Virus record (IMG/VR): IMGVR_UViG_3300045282_000174
Location: 1 to 32,385 of that record
Source: a virus
DNA: 32,385 nucleotides
Direction: 5' to 3' (one strand)
Shown here: in pieces, positions 12,652 to 19,867 of the stretch
Layout: the number at the start of each line of letters is the position of its first letter
How positions within the stretch are numbered: the first letter of the stretch is position 1
The notes under the pieces: model-generated
Told to the model about the DNA's origin: nothing
Database searches by the model: none
The model's input: the letters and a program-made list of their open reading frames with translations, nothing else
Translations under genes and position numbers: made by a program

Positions 12652-12829
12652 GCTAGACGCAACGTGCCCGGCCTGCGGCGGCGACGGTTGGCTCTCCGCT
12701 CAGGAAGCCGAATGCGATTGGGTCAATTACGGTCCCGATGATACGGTGCTCTGCGAGGAGTGCCACGGCGAGGGCGTTTTGACATCCCCAAACTTTTTAG
12801 AACGCGCCCGATCCGCTGGCGCTCTATAG
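12596..12829 (+). CDS. Zinc-finger protein with DnaJ-type CxxCxGxG repeats, 77 aa
   Basis: CPACGGDG (residues 24-31) and CEECHGEG (53-60) are two DnaJ-like Cys-rich motifs that together can hold one zinc. Free-standing proteins of this type are frequent in phages and plasmids. ATG 12596 with GGAG nearby; it ends in TAG within a TATAGTAG repeat. The role is probably protein or nucleic-acid binding. Confidence 0.6.
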   Translation: MSKPSSTKLPATQADLSDELDATCPACGGDGWLSAQEAECDWVNYGPDDTVLCEECHGEGVLTSPNFLERARSAGAL

Positions 12830-12906
12830 TAGGCAAACACCACTCACGCCTTCCCGCCCCAGGCTAGTACACTCCTGATGACACAATCTTTTGATGGAGG
12901 CGCGCC

Positions 12907-13143
12907 ATGTCCAAAGAAAAAATTAAATTGAGTCTTGAGCAAATGCCCAACGACAGCACAGCCGTCTTGACCGTTCCAGAGCTCGGTGATTTGCTAGGAG
13001 CCCTTGAGCAGGCCCACAAGGAAGCGGAAAAACTCACGGACGAAAAGCGCGAGGGCCGCGTGGAAATTACATTCGATGAGGACCGTATCACCGTGGCGGT
13101 CAAGAAAGCCAAGATCGAAAAAGAAGAGGATGACGGCTCCTAA
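12907..13143 (+). CDS. Hypothetical acidic 78-aa protein
   Basis: Clear SD (TGGAGGC at 12895-12901) and ATG 12907. Composition is highly charged: LSLEQMPNDSTAVLTVPELGDLLGALEQ, then a Lys/Glu-rich tail ending EKEEDDGS. Predicted alpha/beta. No family recognised. Seventy-seven bases of spacing before it may hold a promoter, but no convincing -35/-10 pair is seen. Confidence 0.5.
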   Translation: MSKEKIKLSLEQMPNDSTAVLTVPELGDLLGALEQAHKEAEKLTDEKREGRVEITFDEDRITVAVKKAKIEKEEDDGS

Positions 13144-13377
13144 TTGTTTGATCTAACCGCCTCGGATATTGAGCAGCTTGAAGCCAAACTCTACAGCGCC
13201 ATCCCTGTAATAGCCCCCGACGATATTATGAAGCTCATCAACGACTGGCGCAAACAGCGGTGGGCCATCGCGCATCTGATTAGCAGTTTTCACCTGAGCG
13301 ACGATGGTCGGTATTGGTCGGTTGACGAGATGCGCCTGGACACCTTCGAGAAAATCAAAAAGGCCGTAGGGCTTTAA
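13144..13377 (+). CDS. Hypothetical 77-aa protein
   Basis: The TTG start follows the previous TAA directly. The product (FDLTASDIEQLEAKLYSAIP...) is helical with a C-terminal DEMRLDTFEKIKKAVGL. Convergent with the minus-strand operon that ends at 13408. No family recognised. Confidence 0.4.
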   Translation: MFDLTASDIEQLEAKLYSAIPVIAPDDIMKLINDWRKQRWAIAHLISSFHLSDDGRYWSVDEMRLDTFEKIKKAVGL

Positions 13378-13407
13378 AATGCCTCTCCACCATGAGCCCT
13401 GTGCTGC

Positions 13408-13581
13408 CTACCCCATCCGTGATCCTGCTATGGCTTTTTTTATTGGAATGCCGAAAGCCCGGCAGCGCACGTAATCGCTCCGCGACAGACCCGCCAGCTT
13501 CGCCCGCCTCTTGAGCTCATCGCGCTCTGCCTGGTTGAGTTTGAACATGAACGGCACGGGGCGGCGCGGGCGTCGGCTCAT
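13408..13581 (-). CDS. RHH/MobC-like small DNA-binding protein, 57 aa
   Basis: ATGA overlap with the preceding minus-strand gene. After an Arg/Pro-rich start (MSRRPRRPVP), FMFKLNQAERDELKRRAKLA then GLSRSDYVRCRAFG is the pattern of plasmid relaxosome MobC-like and CopG-type RHH proteins. The GIPI that follows is shared with the protein at 11729-11941. Last gene of the HNH-recombinase operon; no relaxase is visible, so a regulatory or accessory recombination role is more likely. Confidence 0.55.
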   Translation of the reverse strand: MSRRPRRPVPFMFKLNQAERDELKRRAKLAGLSRSDYVRCRAFGIPIKKAIAGSRMG

Positions 13582-13790
13582 CGCTTGGGCTCTAAGTAAC
13601 CGCCATCCGGCCAGAAGCTCGCGCGGACGTGAAACTCTCCGGCAGCGTTTGGCCCGGTGCTCTTGAGGACCGTATCAATCGCGCGCTCTGCCAGAAACAT
13701 CAAAGCATCCTTTGAACCCCGTATGTCGGCAAAGACGCACTCTGCCCGGATGATGCGCCCCGCGCTGGTGATCTTTGGGCGGCGTCTCAT
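13578..13790 (-). CDS. Hypothetical 70-aa protein
   Basis: Minus strand, coupled at both ends (overlaps at 13787-13790 and 13578-13581). The product MRRRPKITSAGRIIRAECVFADIRGSK... could be a small beta-alpha protein; the basic N-terminus suggests nucleic-acid contact. No family recognised. Confidence 0.4.
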   Translation of the reverse strand: MRRRPKITSAGRIIRAECVFADIRGSKDALMFLAERAIDTVLKSTGPNAAGEFHVRASFWPDGGYLEPKR

Positions 13791-13969
13791 CTCGCGAGCT
13801 CGAAGTGGCTGGAATAGAAAACGTACCGCTGGCCTGGCTTGGCCGTCGCCTCTATTTTCTTGAATTCCTTTTTGTATTGGAGCATGTCATCGAGGAGGAA
13901 CGGGCTCCTGAACTCGAACATCGGCACGCCTTTTTCATTGATGACGACATCGAAGATGGGTTGGTCCAC
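13787..13969 (-). CDS. Hypothetical 60-aa protein
   Basis: GTG start at 13969 with AGGCGG upstream. The product (MDQPIFDVVINEKGVPMFEFRSPFLLDD...) looks alpha/beta with a Lys-rich middle (YKKEFKKIEATAKPG). It lies 81 bases after the recombinase stop, same strand, and overlaps the next small gene. No function assigned. Confidence 0.4.
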   Translation of the reverse strand: MDQPIFDVVINEKGVPMFEFRSPFLLDDMLQYKKEFKKIEATAKPGQRYVFYSSHFELAR

Positions 13970-14050
13970 GCTTACCGCCTATTGATTCTCAAACATCCTT
14001 TTAACATTCACCTACAAAAGCCACGTTTCTCAGAGGGTCAAAGTGCCGTT

Positions 14051-14755
14051 TCAGGAAGGGGGTTTGAAATTCAGCACTTTGCACACCGTCCCTTGGCTCA
14101 CCCCTACGGCCCTGGCGATTTCGCGCTGCGACTGGCCTTGAGAACCGGCCAGACGGATCAAATCGCGGACCTCCTGGGCGATGACACCCGGCCCGCGCTT
14201 AGAGCTCGCCTTTTTCCAGCCGGATCGCCCCGTGTATTTCAGCGGCTCGTACTCCTCACAGCCGCAGGCGCACGCCGCGTCCCGGTGCTTGGCGTGGTCG
14301 CAGTTCTTACAGGACTGAGCCCGGCGTATCCCGGCGTTCACCCGCTCTTTGATTTGGGTCAGCTCAAGCTCTGCGAAAATGGCCGAGATGCCGTACATCG
14401 CCTTGCCTATCGGCGTGGTGGTATCAATCCCCTGCTGCTGCGAAACGAAGTTGATCCCCAGGAGGTTCAGTTCGTGCATGGTCATGATGGCATGGATGGT
14501 CCCGCGCGCGAAACGGTCAAAGTGCCAAACCAGGAGGCAATCATAGCGGTGACGCTTGAGGAGGGCCATCATCTTGTCGAGTTGTTCCCGCGAGTCCGAG
14601 CTGCCGGTTATCACGTCCGTATAAATGGAATCCGCTTCCGGCTCCGGCCACTTGCGCGCGCGGCAATACGCCAGCAAATCGCGGAGCTGGTTATCCGTGT
14701 GCTGTTTATCGGTAGAGACTCGGATGTAGAAGCAGATGCGCCGGGGAGTATCCAT
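14051..14755 (-). CDS. Small serine recombinase (resolvase/invertase) with Cys/His insertion
   Basis: 234 aa from ATG 14755, two bases after the HNH stop; a longer start at 14800 would overlap the HNH gene. YIRVSTDKQ gives R12 and catalytic S14; VWHFDRFARG (77-85) carries the conserved Arg pair; the long E helix reaches about 145. Residues 149-166 (CKNCDHAKHRDAACACGC) form a Cys/His knuckle not usual in Hin/Gin or Tn3 resolvases. A HTH (QREIARAVGVSQGTVCKVL, 210-228) ends the protein. Small serine recombinases invert or resolve DNA; next to a partition cassette, multimer resolution of a plasmid prophage is plausible, tail-gene inversion is the alternative. Confidence 0.85.
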   Translation of the reverse strand: MDTPRRICFYIRVSTDKQHTDNQLRDLLAYCRARKWPEPEADSIYTDVITGSSDSREQLDKMMALLKRHRYDCLLVWHFDRFARGTIHAIMTMHELNLLGINFVSQQQGIDTTTPIGKAMYGISAIFAELELTQIKERVNAGIRRAQSCKNCDHAKHRDAACACGCEEYEPLKYTGRSGWKKASSKRGPGVIAQEVRDLIRLAGSQGQSQREIARAVGVSQGTVCKVLNFKPPS

Positions 14756-14757
14756 TC

Positions 14758-15159
14758 CTAATTCAAGGCGGGGTATCCCTGGCGTTGCAGCCATAGGCAA
14801 ATTGCACGCCTGCCCTCATGGATCAGCATCATGGTAGACATAATCCCTGCCATCGCGGTGCGTTTGTGAAACCAATTCCAATAGGCTTTACCCTCAAGGA
14901 ATTCTGAATCCAAGTGGCACGCCTTACAGAGCACATGAAGATTGTCCAGCGTCGGAGGCCCGCCAGAGCACTTGGCCATGATGTGCGCCTTGTGCGTAGG
15001 GCCGGTGTAATCCGAATTATCCATGGCGCAGGCAAAGCACACATCGCCTTCGAACAATTCATCCGGCGAAAGGAATTTGCCTTCCAAGACCAGCCGATGC
15101 GACCAATACGTTCTGATTTCATTCTTCGACGGTAGACCAACTTTTTGCTTTGTTGCCAT
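14758..15159 (-). CDS. HNH endonuclease
   Basis: 133 aa. CFAC (41-44), HKAHI (56-60), TLDNLHVLCKACH (70-82) give the zinc-stabilised HNH core: two CxxC pairs, catalytic His, Asn73 and H82. The ATG follows GGGAGG on the minus strand. Phage HNH proteins of this size act as terminase-associated nickases or homing endonucleases. Here it is first in an operon with a serine recombinase, not beside the terminase on the same strand, so a role in recombination or as a free-standing mobile gene is equally possible. Confidence 0.8.
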   Translation of the reverse strand: MATKQKVGLPSKNEIRTYWSHRLVLEGKFLSPDELFEGDVCFACAMDNSDYTGPTHKAHIMAKCSGGPPTLDNLHVLCKACHLDSEFLEGKAYWNWFHKRTAMAGIMSTMMLIHEGRRAICLWLQRQGYPALN

Positions 15160-15247
15160 CCTCGAACCTCCCGCGATAGCACCTTATAGTAGCATTCCAA
15201 TTCAAGGAAAGGTTTTGTTAAAATCAAAAATTTCCCGAAAAATTTCC

Positions 15248-15277
15248 TTGGCAAAGTGTTCATTCACGGCGCATAAT
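15248..15277 (+). promoter_or_regulatory. Promoter candidate for the HTH gene and the virion operon
   Basis: TTGGCA (15248-15253), 18-bp spacer, CATAAT (15272-15277), each 5 of 6 to consensus. Transcription would start near 15284, leaving only about 5 bases before ATG 15289. This favours a leaderless start or the in-frame TTG at 15307 with SD GAGGGGG. Confidence 0.45.
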
Positions 15278-15288
15278 AGTCAGCGTTC

Positions 15289-15540
15289 ATGTCTGAGGGG
15301 GCATCTTTGCCGGGTCACATCAAAGCGCCAGTTCAATCCGTATTGCGACATCTCCGTGCAGGAGACTCACCGAAGGAAATCGCAGGAGCTCTCCACGTAA
15401 GCGTCAAGTGCATCCAAAAAATCCTCCATACAAACCTCGAAGCCCGCGCCTGCTACATCGGAACCTACAGCCTCCGCTACCCGCACAAAGATCACCCGCC
15501 AAATAAGATCATCAACGTTTTAAAACTGATAGTAGGCTAA
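15289..15540 (+). CDS. LuxR/GerE-like HTH protein, 83 aa
   Basis: SVLRHLRAGDSPKEIAGALHVSVKCIQKIL is a LuxR-type (GerE) helix-turn-helix: 'L..G.S.KEIA..L..S...V...' pattern. There is no receiver or ligand domain, so it is a DNA-binding protein alone. The start may be TTG 15307, which has a better ribosome site. First gene before the terminase region; it could be the late-gene activator or a packaging-site binding protein. Its last codons lie in a GATAGTAGG repeat. Confidence 0.6.
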   Translation: MSEGASLPGHIKAPVQSVLRHLRAGDSPKEIAGALHVSVKCIQKILHTNLEARACYIGTYSLRYPHKDHPPNKIINVLKLIVG

Positions 15541-15568
15541 AACTCCTAGCAGATTCGGTGGTCCTGGG

Positions 15569-15590
15569 GCCATGATGCTACCAGCATGGC
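15569..15590 (+). promoter_or_regulatory. Hairpin covering the start codon of the 15586 gene
   Basis: GCC (15569) and ATGCT (15575-15579) pair with AGCAT and GGC (15583-15590), with a 3-base bulge and an ACC loop. ATG 15586 is in the 3' arm. As there is no SD, initiation may depend on opening this stem. Confidence 0.3.
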
Positions 15591-15918
15591 TGAATCCCCG
15601 CAGCCGTATAAGCAAGCCAAGAAAGCGCCGTTCCTAAACGCCTTCGCTCGGATCGGGTATATCTCCCACGCAGCAAGAGCCGTCCGCATATCCAGAGACG
15701 CCGTACACGACTGGCGTCACAATGATCCCATCTTCGCGGTTGCCTTCGCCCAGGCCAAGCAAGCCTTCCAACTCTTTAGAGCAAGCGGTTATGTGAAATT
15801 CTCTACCCGCTTGCATTCGCGAACGCAGGCGGAATCTCCACCATCGACACAATGGCCTCATCAGCAGGCTATCTCCGGCCCCGATGGTGGGGATTCTCGC
15901 GCTTGCGCCACAGGATGA
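15586..15918 (+). CDS. HTH protein, small-terminase-like, 110 aa
   Basis: Residues about 16-60 (FLNAFARIGYISHAARAVRISRDAVHDWRHNDPIFAVAF) match the HTH of phBC6A51-type small terminase/phage DNA-binding proteins (xxGxxxxAAxxxGIsRxTvyxWRxxDpxFaxA). After residue 70 the sequence no longer fits the family and is Ser/Thr/Gln-rich, as if truncated or frame-altered. Its stop overlaps the next start (ATGA, 15915-15918). It may be a second small-terminase-like protein or a regulator. Confidence 0.5.
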   Translation: MAESPQPYKQAKKAPFLNAFARIGYISHAARAVRISRDAVHDWRHNDPIFAVAFAQAKQAFQLFRASGYVKFSTRLHSRTQAESPPSTQWPHQQAISGPDGGDSRACATG

Positions 15919-16469
15919 AAATCACTCCTAAGCAGCGGCGGTTCGTAGCCGAATTCCTTCAAGACCACAACGCCACCAAAGCGATAGTTCGCGCCGGTTA
16001 TTCAGCCAAAAACGCCGACGTGACCGGCCCCCGTATGTTGGGAAATGTTGGGGTTGCCGCTGCCATCGAAGCAGCCGACGCCAAGGTGATCGACAAATTG
16101 GAGATCACCGCTGAGATGATCGTGGCAGAGCTGGCCAAGGTGGGGTTCTCCGATATCCGCGAGGCCATGCGCCAAGACGGGACTTTCAAATCCGTGCATG
16201 AGCTCAACCCCTCTGCCTCTGCCTGCGTCAAGCGCGTGCGCGTCAATGCGGACGGCGACATTGAAGAAATCGAATTCTGGCCCAAACCCCAGGCTCTTGA
16301 TCTCCTGGGGAACCACCTGGGGATGTGGAAGCAGACCCATGAGCTCACCGGCAAGGGCGGCAAGCCCATTAACCTGAAACCCTTCACTATAGATTTCTCT
16401 CGCATCGACGATGAAAAAATTAAACGACTGGCAAACAAATCCAACGGATCGCACAGCCGGGTCGAATGA
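15915..16469 (+). CDS. terS: Terminase small subunit
   Basis: 184 aa. KITPKQRRFVAEFLQDHNATKAIVRAGYS, then a Pro-Arg-Met-Leu-Gly-Asn block, matches terminase_2 (PF03592) N-terminal HTH; a coiled helix (KVIDKLEITAEMIVAELAKVGFSDIREAM) and C-terminal LDLLGNHLGMW follow. It recognises the packaging site and regulates the large subunit. Start 15915 is chosen for its ATGA overlap; the frame continues open upstream to 15852. The C-terminus overlaps the large subunit gene by 59 bp in another frame. Confidence 0.85.
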   Translation: MKITPKQRRFVAEFLQDHNATKAIVRAGYSAKNADVTGPRMLGNVGVAAAIEAADAKVIDKLEITAEMIVAELAKVGFSDIREAMRQDGTFKSVHELNPSASACVKRVRVNADGDIEEIEFWPKPQALDLLGNHLGMWKQTHELTGKGGKPINLKPFTIDFSRIDDEKIKRLANKSNGSHSRVE

Positions 16470-17910
16470 TGATGAGGTCTACGACGGTGAAATCATACGG
16501 CAGGCGCGAGTCGAATGGGCGCGCCGCTGCGCCAAGCGGAAGGACATTTTAGAATGGGGCAAGGCACTCTTTCCAGAGAAGTTTTACCTTCCCTTCTGCC
16601 AGAAGCTCCATGGGTATTTTATCCAGATACGCGCCGAGCCCTTCACGAACACGGAGGCCCCGCGCAATCACGCCAAGACCCTCATCAAATGCGTCTTGAT
16701 CCCGATGTTTCAGGCATTGGAGGAGCCGGACCTATTTCGTCACTACCTCAACGTGCAGGCGACCAAGGTCAAGGCGCTGGCCGTCAACACGTCGATCAAA
16801 GCGGAATTCGAAGGCAACACGGAACTGCGCGAGCTCTATGGCGACATGATGGGCGAGCGTTGGACGGACCAGCAATTTGTTCTCTCGAACGGGGTCATCT
16901 TCACGTCTATCGGAGCGGGCGAAAGCATCCGGGGAATCAATTATCACAGCATCCGGCCCGACTACGAAATTGTGGACGATCTCTATGACGAATCTGAAAT
17001 CAATAACGCCGAGGCCACAGAGAAAAAGAACGCCTGGTTTTGGGGCTCTCTCTACCCCGCGCGCGCCAAGAGCCGCCGCTGCTCGGTCCATGTGCAGGGC
17101 ACGGCCATCAACCCCTATGACTTATTGGAGAAGCTAAAAAAGCAAAAGCGATGGAAAAGCGCATCCTTTCAGTCGTGCGAAGATTGGGACCAAAAAATCG
17201 TCCTGTGGCCGGAGCTCAATACCTTCGAGAGCTTGCAGGCAGACAAGATCGACATGGGCTCTCTCATCTTTGGCCGCGAGATGCAGAACGAGCGCCTGGA
17301 CGAAACCACCAGCCGCATCAAGCGGAGCTGGTTAACGTCCTGGGAATACGACCCCGCAGAGCTCCGGCTGCGCCTGGTCAAAGAGTATGGCCACTTCTTT
17401 ATCGTGGCCAAGATCATCGGCAACGACCCTTCTATTGGGAAGGACTCCGAGGACGATCCTACTGGCACGGCCTTAGTTATCAAGACGGGGTATGACGATG
17501 GGACTGGCAATGACTATTGGATTGATGGACTATGGAACGAACAGCTCTCTCTTGAGAAGCGCGTCCAGCAGCTTGAGTCCATCGCCGCAGGCCAGCCCGC
17601 CGACTCTCCCGTTACCCACGTCGAAATTGAAGCCATCTCAGGATTCGACGACTACGCCTCCACCGTCATCCGTCGGACCAACCTGCCGGTCCACCGTGTT
17701 GAATGGGTTAAAGACAAACTCACCAACCTGGAAAACAAATCCCACTATTTTGAAAATGGCAAGGTTCATCTCAACAAGAATATCGACCCTGATCTCAAAG
17801 ACAAGCTGGTGCATCAGCTCACGAATAATCACCCCAAACACGATGACCTTCGCGATGGCGTGCTCCTCACCCTCGACGATACAAGCGGCCTGTGGAATTT
17901 CGTTAAGTGA
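16411..17910 (+). CDS. terL: Terminase large subunit
   Basis: 499 aa, cytoplasmic packaging motor and nuclease. Walker A-like APRNHAKT (83-90), Walker B IVDD with Asp189/190 (187-190), and RNase H-fold nuclease with D339 in IIGNDPSIG. A later acidic site is probably in NHPKHDDLRDGVLLTLD near the C-terminus. The APRxHAKT form is typical of a branch with divergent P-loop. No other in-frame start lies close to the end of terS, so the 59-bp overlap seems real. Length is normal. Confidence 0.9.
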   Translation: MKKLNDWQTNPTDRTAGSNDDEVYDGEIIRQARVEWARRCAKRKDILEWGKALFPEKFYLPFCQKLHGYFIQIRAEPFTNTEAPRNHAKTLIKCVLIPMFQALEEPDLFRHYLNVQATKVKALAVNTSIKAEFEGNTELRELYGDMMGERWTDQQFVLSNGVIFTSIGAGESIRGINYHSIRPDYEIVDDLYDESEINNAEATEKKNAWFWGSLYPARAKSRRCSVHVQGTAINPYDLLEKLKKQKRWKSASFQSCEDWDQKIVLWPELNTFESLQADKIDMGSLIFGREMQNERLDETTSRIKRSWLTSWEYDPAELRLRLVKEYGHFFIVAKIIGNDPSIGKDSEDDPTGTALVIKTGYDDGTGNDYWIDGLWNEQLSLEKRVQQLESIAAGQPADSPVTHVEIEAISGFDDYASTVIRRTNLPVHRVEWVKDKLTNLENKSHYFENGKVHLNKNIDPDLKDKLVHQLTNNHPKHDDLRDGVLLTLDDTSGLWNFVK

Positions 17911-18086
17911 ACCAGCGCGATGATGAGGCGAGCGAGGTCTTTGACCGGCGAAAGACCAAGCCGAATTTCACCCACTATCCGGGGAACTGCCTTCATTGTT
18001 ACTGCGGAGACATGCCAGTGAACGGCATCCCCCATCGGACGTGCTGCATGTGCGGGACGCGCTGTAAGGTCGAGGCCAAGATATGA
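17907..18086 (+). CDS. Small Cys-rich protein, 59 aa
   Basis: GTG in a GTGA overlap with terL. CLHCYC (28-33) and CCMCGTRC (46-53) with H43 suggest a zinc ribbon. No family recognised. It is coupled to a TM peptide gene (ATGA at 18083). Confidence 0.55.
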   Translation: MNQRDDEASEVFDRRKTKPNFTHYPGNCLHCYCGDMPVNGIPHRTCCMCGTRCKVEAKI

Positions 18087-18187
18087 AGGACATGGTGACG
18101 GATAAACTCGCGCTGCTAGTGGTCTTGCCCGTGGCCTTTGTGTTTGCCCTGGTGCAGGGATTGGCCCGGCTCTTGAGGCTCCTATGA
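18083..18187 (+). CDS. Single-TM peptide, 34 aa
   Basis: ATGA overlaps at both ends (18083 and 18184). The product MKDMVTDKLALLVVLPVAFVF... is one hydrophobic helix with a basic end (ARLLRLL). Role unknown; coupling supports real translation. Confidence 0.5.
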   Translation: MKDMVTDKLALLVVLPVAFVFALVQGLARLLRLL

Positions 18188-19701
18188 AAATCCCCGCCCA
18201 CCTGAAACGCCAGAACGAACGCCTGGCCAGCCAAAACGCGGAGCTCAAAAACTCCATCGACCATAAGAACGACCAGCTCAATAATTCCCTCTTTGGCCTG
18301 GTGCAGAGCGCCTTTTCTCAGACGGCCTTGGCGTCCTTTGACCCCATCGCCTATAACAATATTTATTCCCCCCTCACGATCAATCACACGATGCTCACCT
18401 ATATGTACAAGACCCACGGCATTATCCAGACGGCCATCGACATGCCGGTGCTGGACGCCTTGCGCGGGGGTCTGGAAATCCAATCAAGCGAGCTCTCGCA
18501 GGACGAGATTAAGGAACTGAGCGCGGCCCTGGACGCCGGACCCCTGGACGTGATCGGGCAGGCGATGGTATGGGCGCGGCTCTATGGCGGCGGGGGCATC
18601 ATTATCAACGCGCCTGGGGAAGCCTCTACCCCTCTCAAATTGGAAGGTTTTGAATCGGAGTCAATGCAGCCCTGGGAAATCATCTCTCCGATCCTGGGCC
18701 GGACCCGCTTGAACTACTCCGAGGCACGGCCCCAGGCCATCTTGAAAGACGTGGAGATATACCCCGTCAACCGATGGGAGCTCAATTCCACGAATCGGTT
18801 CAGCGAGTTTTACGACTTTTACGGCAAGCGCATCCACTCAAGCCGGGTGCTCACCATGGCGGGCAAGGCCGCTCCGTACCTGATTCGCTGGACTCTCCAA
18901 AATTGGGGGATGTCGGAAGTCGAGAAGATGGTAGAGGACTTCAACGCCTACATCCGAACCAAGAACGTCGTCTATGAACTCTTGAAAGAAGCCAAGATCG
19001 ACGTTTACCAATTCGAAAATTTCACCACGCAGCTCGCGACCAACCGGGGCACGGACCTGACGATTGCCCGCGTGGAGCTCATGAACCGGGTCAAGAATTT
19101 CCAGAATGCGGTTGTGCTCGACGCCAAGGATAAATTCGAGCAGAAGCAAATCACCTTTGGCGGGCTCGCGGAAGTCATGAAGCAGAACATGATCGGCATC
19201 GCCTCAGCCCTCCGCATCCCCATGACAAAGCTCTTTGGTCTTTCCTCCACCGGCTTTAACTCAGGCGAGGACGATATTGAAAATTACAACGCCATGGTGG
19301 AATCCGAGGTACGCCAGCCCTTGCGCGCGGTCATCCAGAAAGTCATCCAGCTCTACTGCCTGAAACTCTTTGGCGCGGAGTTTGAAGTCACGTTCAATTT
19401 TAAAGCCCTGCGCGTCATGTCCTCTCTCGACGAAGAAACAATCAAAACCCAAAAGCACGCGCGCTACGTAAGCCTCTACCAGCAGGGGCTACTCACCCCC
19501 CAGGAAACCATGGAGCTCATGCAAAACGAAAAGCTCATCCCCATGGAAACCGAAGTCGGGCGCGGGGCTGACCCCCTGGAATCCCCCGGCCATGAGGACC
19601 AGGGCGAAGGCGAAGGTGACTTTGGAGAGGACGCCCCTGAACCGGGCAAGGAGGAGAGCCATGGAAACCCCAAACCCAAATCCGCTGCCGCTGCTGAATA
19701 G
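18184..19701 (+). CDS. Portal protein, DUF1073 family
   Basis: 505 aa. Motifs typical of DUF1073 portals: SPLTINHTMLTYMYKTHGIIQTAIDMPVLDALRGGLEI, WARLYGGGGIIIN, NRWELN, IHSSRVLTMAGKAAPY, and TKLFGLSSTGFNSGEDDIENYNAMVES. It forms the dodecameric DNA gate at one capsid vertex. The N-terminus is a short coiled coil (NERLASQNAELKNSIDHKN). The last 45 residues are acidic, Gly/Pro-rich. The family is related in sequence to proteins named after anti-CBASS Acb1, but this is a full portal. Confidence 0.9.
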   Translation: MKIPAHLKRQNERLASQNAELKNSIDHKNDQLNNSLFGLVQSAFSQTALASFDPIAYNNIYSPLTINHTMLTYMYKTHGIIQTAIDMPVLDALRGGLEIQSSELSQDEIKELSAALDAGPLDVIGQAMVWARLYGGGGIIINAPGEASTPLKLEGFESESMQPWEIISPILGRTRLNYSEARPQAILKDVEIYPVNRWELNSTNRFSEFYDFYGKRIHSSRVLTMAGKAAPYLIRWTLQNWGMSEVEKMVEDFNAYIRTKNVVYELLKEAKIDVYQFENFTTQLATNRGTDLTIARVELMNRVKNFQNAVVLDAKDKFEQKQITFGGLAEVMKQNMIGIASALRIPMTKLFGLSSTGFNSGEDDIENYNAMVESEVRQPLRAVIQKVIQLYCLKLFGAEFEVTFNFKALRVMSSLDEETIKTQKHARYVSLYQQGLLTPQETMELMQNEKLIPMETEVGRGADPLESPGHEDQGEGEGDFGEDAPEPGKEESHGNPKPKSAAAAE

Positions 19702-19867
19702 AGATTTCGAGATCAAGGTGACGTTCAACCCATCGAACGGCAAGGTGACAATCACCGCGCCGATGGAGATGAAAGGCGATTGCATCAAGGCTCTGACCAC
19801 GGCCATTCAGATCGTGGTGGACTATAACCCCGCCCTCGTAACCAAGGGCAACGGGAACGGGAACTGA
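19661..19867 (+). CDS. Hypothetical 68-aa protein
   Basis: ATG 19661 with SD AAGGAGG upstream, inside the 3' end of the portal gene. FEIKVTFNPSNGKVTITAPMEMKGDCIKALTTAIQIVVDYN suggests a two-strand-plus-helix fold. Stop and next start overlap (TGATG). No family is assigned; a small virion or assembly protein is likely by position. Confidence 0.55.
   Translation: METPNPNPLPLLNRDFEIKVTFNPSNGKVTITAPMEMKGDCIKALTTAIQIVVDYNPALVTKGNGNGN

Noticed and set aside
13408-13581. Conjugative mobilisation locus (MobC with relaxase and oriT)
   Set aside because: No relaxase gene or nic-like site visible; RHH alone is insufficient.
14051-14755. Phage integrase of the large serine type
   Set aside because: Only 234 residues, lacking the recombinase and zinc-ribbon domains of large serine integrases; the short Cys/His insertion is different.
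13775-14761. 328-codon open frame on the + strand
   Set aside because: Antisense to the serine recombinase, which has clear catalytic motifs; the frame has no family-like motifs and exists because of GC-rich third positions.
15175-15193. Further copy of the 19-bp operator upstream of the HNH gene
   Set aside because: GATAGC is followed at the right distance by AGTAGC, which is not the inverted half-site, so no palindrome forms.
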